This document shows, one piece after another, positions 61,238 through 64,000 of a stretch of DNA of 64,000 nt. Below the pieces are notes generated by a model. That model saw only the letters and a program-made list of their open reading frames with translations. It was not told the origin of the DNA and searched no databases. Source of the DNA: Bradyrhizobium quebecense (GTDB lineage Bacteria; Pseudomonadota; Alphaproteobacteria; Rhizobiales; Xanthobacteraceae). The stretch spans positions 5,518,001 to 5,582,000 of the forward strand of contig NZ_CP088022.1 in assembly GCF_013373795.3 (NCBI RefSeq), written 5' to 3'. How positions within the stretch are numbered: the first letter of the stretch is position 1; each line of letters opens with the position of its first letter. The position numbers and the translations under genes are program-made.

Positions 61238-61804
61238 ATGGCAAGACCGAAGGAATTCATTGCGGAAGAGGCGCTCGATGCCGCGATCGGCGTGTTCCGC
61301 GAGCACGGCTATGAGGGCACGTCGGCGGAAATGCTGGTACGGAGGCTCGGCATCGGCCGGCAAAGCCTTTACGACACGTTCGGCGACAAGTGGCAGTTGT
61401 ATGTTGCCGCGGTCCAGCGCTATGCCGCCCGGGAGACCGAGGCACATTTGTCAGCCCTGGCAAGCGAGCAGCGCGCGCTCGACGGTCTTCGCGCCATGGT
61501 CGAGCGCGTGGTGGATGACGCGGCGGAGGCGTGTCTTGGCGTCAATTCGATCTGCGAATTTGGTACCGGCAAGCCGGAACTCGGTGCTATTCGTGAGAGC
61601 TCCGGACGCGCGCTGACCAAGGCCATCGTGGCGCGAATCCGTGAGGCTCAGGCGCAGGGCGACGTGGCGGCCGAAATCGACCCGTCGAGCGCGACCGAAT
61701 TCCTCTACGCATCCTTTGCCGGGATCAGGGTCGCCGCCCGCGGTGGCGCCGGCCACCGGCGATTGCGATCACTCGGACAGTTGGCGTTGCGCGCGCTCGC
61801 ATGA
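61238..61804 (+). CDS. TetR-family regulator (BdcR/SDR-linked type)
   Basis: The 188-residue protein opens MARPKEFIAEEALDAAIGVF and has the HTH TSAEMLVRRLGIGRQSLYDT (residues about 28-48) followed by FGDKWQLY. The TetR_C part carries ACLGVNSICEFG, the cysteine-containing motif typical of this subfamily. It is directly upstream of a frameshifted SDR, with the palindrome TGGAATG-AA-CATTCCA between them and a CATTCCA half-site (61212-61218) before its own start. Confidence 0.9.
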   Translation: MARPKEFIAEEALDAAIGVFREHGYEGTSAEMLVRRLGIGRQSLYDTFGDKWQLYVAAVQRYAARETEAHLSALASEQRALDGLRAMVERVVDDAAEACLGVNSICEFGTGKPELGAIRESSGRALTKAIVARIREAQAQGDVAAEIDPSSATEFLYASFAGIRVAARGGAGHRRLRSLGQLALRALA

Positions 61805-61820
61805 TTTTTTTAGCCTATTA

Positions 61821-61836
61821 TGGAATGAACATTCCA
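61821..61836. promoter_or_regulatory. Palindromic operator TGGAATG-AA-CATTCCA
   Basis: A perfect 7+7 inverted repeat lies 17 bp after the TetR stop and 20 bp before the SDR start. A matching half-site CATTCCA at 61212-61218 lies just before the TetR gene. The adjacent TetR protein very likely binds here and blocks SDR transcription. Confidence 0.75.
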
Positions 61837-61855
61837 ATAAACAGGAGATACGGAA

Positions 61856-62585
61856 ATGATCGACACAACATCGGAGAGACCACGTGCCGCCCTCATATTC
61901 GGTGGCTCGCGGGGGATCGGCGCCGCGATTGCCAAGCGCCTTGCGGAGGAGAGGTTCTCGGTCGCCCTCACCTATGTGAGCAGGCCCGACAAGGCACGCG
62001 AGGTGTGCGATGGGATTTCCGGGGCCGGAGGCAAGGCAGTCGCGGTCCACGCCGACAGCGGCGATCCGGCGCGCCGTGGCAGAGGCCACCGATCAGCTCG
62101 GACTGCTTGATGTCGTGGTCATCAATGCGGGCGTGCTTCGTCTCGGATCGATCGAGTCATTCAATCCCGACGATCTCGATCTGCTGCTCAATGTGAACAT
62201 TCGCGGCGTGTTCCTGGCGATGCAGGCCTCCACGGCCGCCATGCGTGACGGCGGGCGGATCATCACGATCGGAAGCAACACGGCCATCAGGACCGGCGCC
62301 GCCGGCGGCAGCGCCTATGCGATGACGAAGGCGGCGGTCGCTTCACTCGTGAAGACTGCGGCACTCGACCTGGCCCCGCGGCAAATCACGGTTAACAATC
62401 TGCAGCCGGGACCGACGGCCACGGACATGACCGCCGGCATGGCCGATTGGCTGAAGGAGAGGATTCCGTTGCGCCGCCTGAACAGTCCAGACGACGTCGC
62501 GTCGGCGGTCTGCTTTCTGGCTGGCACCGGCGCCAGCCTGATCACGGGCACCAGCATCACCATCGACGGCGGCTACGTTCTCTGA
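61856..62585 (+). pseudogene. SDR-family oxidoreductase (BdcA-like), frameshifted
   Basis: The first frame (61856 to about 62070) encodes the cofactor half, with IFGGSRGIGAAIAKRLAEER. The second frame (open from about 62067 to 62585) encodes VVINAGVLRLGS, the catalytic Ser in TIGSNTAIRTG, YAMTK and the end TGTSITIDGGYVL. The join is near 62065-62080, where skipping one base restores HADSG...IRRAVAEATDQLG. Catalytic Ser-Tyr-Lys residues are intact, so the lesion is recent or a sequencing error. The TetR neighbour and sequence style resemble bdcR-bdcA. Confidence 0.85.
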
Positions 62586-62618
62586 TCGGGCGGCGTCATG
62601 TATGCGAGAGCGGCTGCG

Positions 62619-63371
62619 TTAGCCGGCGACCCGGAGCGCGGTGACCGCGACGCAGGCGTTGCCGAACGGAATCAGCACCACCTGCGCGCCGTTCGGCAGC
62701 GCGATCGTCGCGAGATCACCGAGCGTGCCGTTCTGCCCGTTGAGCTTGGCGAGCTCCGCAGCAACCGTCGGGCAGCTTTCCGCGCTTGGCGTCACCCGCA
62801 CCAGATTGCCCTCGCAGGACGACCCGACCGGCGCGGCGAACACGATGCCGGCGGCACGCTGGGCAGCGCTGCCCTGGGGCGCCTGGTTTGGCGCGAGCGC
62901 GACCAGCGACTGCACCGAATGCGAATTTCCGGCCTTGGCATCCCACTGCGACTGCGCGGTGTAGTTGGAGTTGGTCGCGAGACCGCGGCCGAGCGTTCCG
63001 AACAGATTGGCGCAGGTCGCGATATTGCCCTGCCGCGCATGCTCGTCGAACACGGTCGGCTGCTGCCCCGCCTGCTGGGGCGGAACGGATGCGGCGGCCG
63101 CCGGTGGCGTCTGCGCCTCCTGCGGACGCTGTTTGTGCGGCTGCGGCTTCGCAGCGGCTGCAGGCTTCTTGACCGGCGCGGGCGTCCCCCCTTGCTGCAG
63201 CGGCATCGGCTGCGCCTGGGTAGGCTGCTGGGCATATCCGACGACGCCGGCCGCACTGAGCGCCGCCACGACGACCGCCGCGGAAATCAGGATGGGGGTC
63301 TTCAGTCGCATCGGCGTTTTCATCTTCTCGTCCTGCAGCTCGATGCGGATCTCCGAATGCCGGGTCCGCAT
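62619..63371 (-). CDS. Membrane-anchored, Pro/Gln/Ala-rich exported hypothetical protein
   Basis: The 250-residue protein has a short cytoplasmic N-terminus, one membrane helix (TPILISAAVVVAALSAAGVVG), a low-complexity Pro/Gln/Ala linker of about 70 residues, and a globular C-domain with cysteines in IATCANLFG, GSSCEGN, ESCPTV and NACVAV. AGGAG lies about 5 nt upstream of ATG 63371, which decides the start over the inner ATG at 63323. It follows the IalB-like gene on the same strand. The domain family is not recognised. Confidence 0.7.
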   Translation of the reverse strand: MRTRHSEIRIELQDEKMKTPMRLKTPILISAAVVVAALSAAGVVGYAQQPTQAQPMPLQQGGTPAPVKKPAAAAKPQPHKQRPQEAQTPPAAAASVPPQQAGQQPTVFDEHARQGNIATCANLFGTLGRGLATNSNYTAQSQWDAKAGNSHSVQSLVALAPNQAPQGSAAQRAAGIVFAAPVGSSCEGNLVRVTPSAESCPTVAAELAKLNGQNGTLGDLATIALPNGAQVVLIPFGNACVAVTALRVAG

Positions 63372-63390
63372 GCCTCTCCTGGAGCCTCTT

Positions 63391-63481
63391 CCGTTCCGAT
63401 TGAATCGGAACGGCGCTCTGGATTTTTTGTGTTGACACGCATTCTTCACGCGAACCGGCATCCACTTCGCTCGAAAACGCT
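63391..63481. repeat. Interspersed repeat copy, inverted relative to 6499-6590
   Basis: CCGTTCCGATT (63391-63401) pairs with AATCGGAACGG (63403-63413). The rest, read on the minus strand, begins AGCGTTTTCGAGCGAAGTGG and includes GCCGGTTCGCGTGAAGAA, matching the repeat at 6499-6590. It lies between the IalB-like gene and the following exported-protein gene. Confidence 0.8.
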
Positions 63482-63487
63482 GTTGGA

Positions 63488-64000
63488 TCATTTCAATTTC
63501 GCCAGCACGCCGGACAGTCCATCGAGCGGCGCCTCCAGCACGACCGGCCCGCCTTGCGGCAGCGGATAGGACACCAGGCACGGCGTCGCCGCGCGGATGT
63601 GCCGCCTCAGCACATTGCCGATCGCGATCGTGGCAAAGCAGAAACTGGCGTCGCAGCGATCGGTCTGCGCGACGATCCGATCGGGACTATCGCCCATTGC
63701 AAGCTCGATCTGCGCGCCGACGCCGGCGGCCGCGGGAATCCGCATCGCCATCAGCGGCTTGCCGTCGGCGGTCGCAATCAGCGACCAGTTGAAGGCGACC
63801 GCGCCCTGCGCGTTGACGATCGATTGCGTGATGTTGCAGACGCGGCGCTTCGATTTCAGGCTCTCGTCGCAGATCAAGGTCCAGTTCTTGAACGGCTGGA
63901 TCATCCGCCTGAACTCGCCGAGCGTCTCGCCTTCCGGCACCACGACGTCCGATGGCTTCACGGCATAGGCGGGTGGCGGCGCAGGCTGCGCGGTCGCGCT
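63488..64000 (-). CDS. Invasion-associated locus B (IalB)-like exported protein, N-terminus outside the window
   Basis: The frame is open to the window edge. The visible part starts within a Pro/Ala-rich linker (QPAPPPAYAVKPSD) and continues with FKNWTLICDESLKSKRRVCN, the two-Cys opening of IalB-family proteins, then GAQIELAMGD and CDASFCFATIAIG near the middle. IalB-type proteins are periplasmic and widespread in Rhizobiales. A GTG at 63961 could be read as a start, but the upstream linker codes in the same frame, so I treat the gene as truncated by the window. Confidence 0.8.
   Translation of the reverse strand, partial: SATAQPAPPPAYAVKPSDVVVPEGETLGEFRRMIQPFKNWTLICDESLKSKRRVCNITQSIVNAQGAVAFNWSLIATADGKPLMAMRIPAAAGVGAQIELAMGDSPDRIVAQTDRCDASFCFATIAIGNVLRRHIRAATPCLVSYPLPQGGPVVLEAPLDGLSGVLAKLK

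Noticed and set aside
63323..63371. Inner ATG (63323) as start of the membrane-anchored exported protein
   Set aside because: The upstream ATG at 63371 has AGGAG at the right distance, while the inner one has none.

Overview
The window looks like chromosomal DNA of a Bradyrhizobium-type alphaproteobacterium. The reasons are the high GC content, many ATGA-overlapping operons, duplicated branched-chain-amino-acid-type (Liv) ABC transporters, and several copies of the palindromic interspersed repeats typical of that group. This placement is an inference from gene content and repeats; no rRNA or tRNA gene is present to confirm it.

Layout. 1-2.4 kb: a translationally coupled GNAT / ThiF / membrane-protein operon that runs off the left edge. 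2.7-4.5 kb: a pspA-yiaA envelope-stress pair divergent from a TetR regulator, with three identical-pattern 13-bp palindromes between them. 4.7-6.5 kb: a cold-shock protein, a fatty-acid desaturase and a small ORF. 6.5-10.2 kb: a mobile block made of an IS91-like element carrying a tyrosine recombinase and an HUH transposase, then an IS630 element split by a frameshift, with interspersed repeats at both ends. 10.3-17.1 kb: small ORFs, a cupin, a QseBC-like two-component system, an IS30 element, and two COG4705-type membrane proteins flanking a small exported protein; the IS30 separates the two-component genes from the membrane genes. 17.2-25.2 kb: an enoyl reductase/TetR pair, then a minus-strand catabolic-looking set (PPOX-FNR-ferredoxin fusion, GST, Rieske protein, two paralogous amidohydrolases). 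25.4-34.4 kb: a DJ-1/PfpI hydratase with its GlxA-type regulator, a carboxymuconolactone-decarboxylase-like protein, a LysR/split chromate transporter pair, an Rnk-like protein, and a PanE-like reductase divergent from a regulator with two TetR domains in one chain.

34.7-39.7 kb is a complete Liv-type ABC transporter (binding protein, two permeases, two ATPases); one ATPase has Arg in place of the Walker A lysine. 41.4-49.4 kb is the best-defined system: a minus-strand operon with a near-consensus sigma-54 promoter, a guanidine-I (ykkC) riboswitch, an intrinsic terminator, a NitT/Tau-type ABC transporter, the two 'urea-amidolyase-associated' proteins and a 1180-residue 'urea carboxylase'. Together these read as a nitrogen-regulated guanidine uptake and carboxylation/deimination operon, without an adjacent allophanate hydrolase.

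50.1-57.3 kb is a second Liv operon led by an AMP-forming acyl-CoA ligase, probably for import and CoA activation of an organic acid. It is followed by a GST, an SDR lacking the catalytic tyrosine, a CaiB/BaiF CoA-transferase and an AraC regulator. 61.2-62.6 kb is a TetR/SDR pair of bdcR-bdcA style in which the SDR is frameshifted. The right edge holds two exported proteins, one of them IalB-like and cut by the window end.
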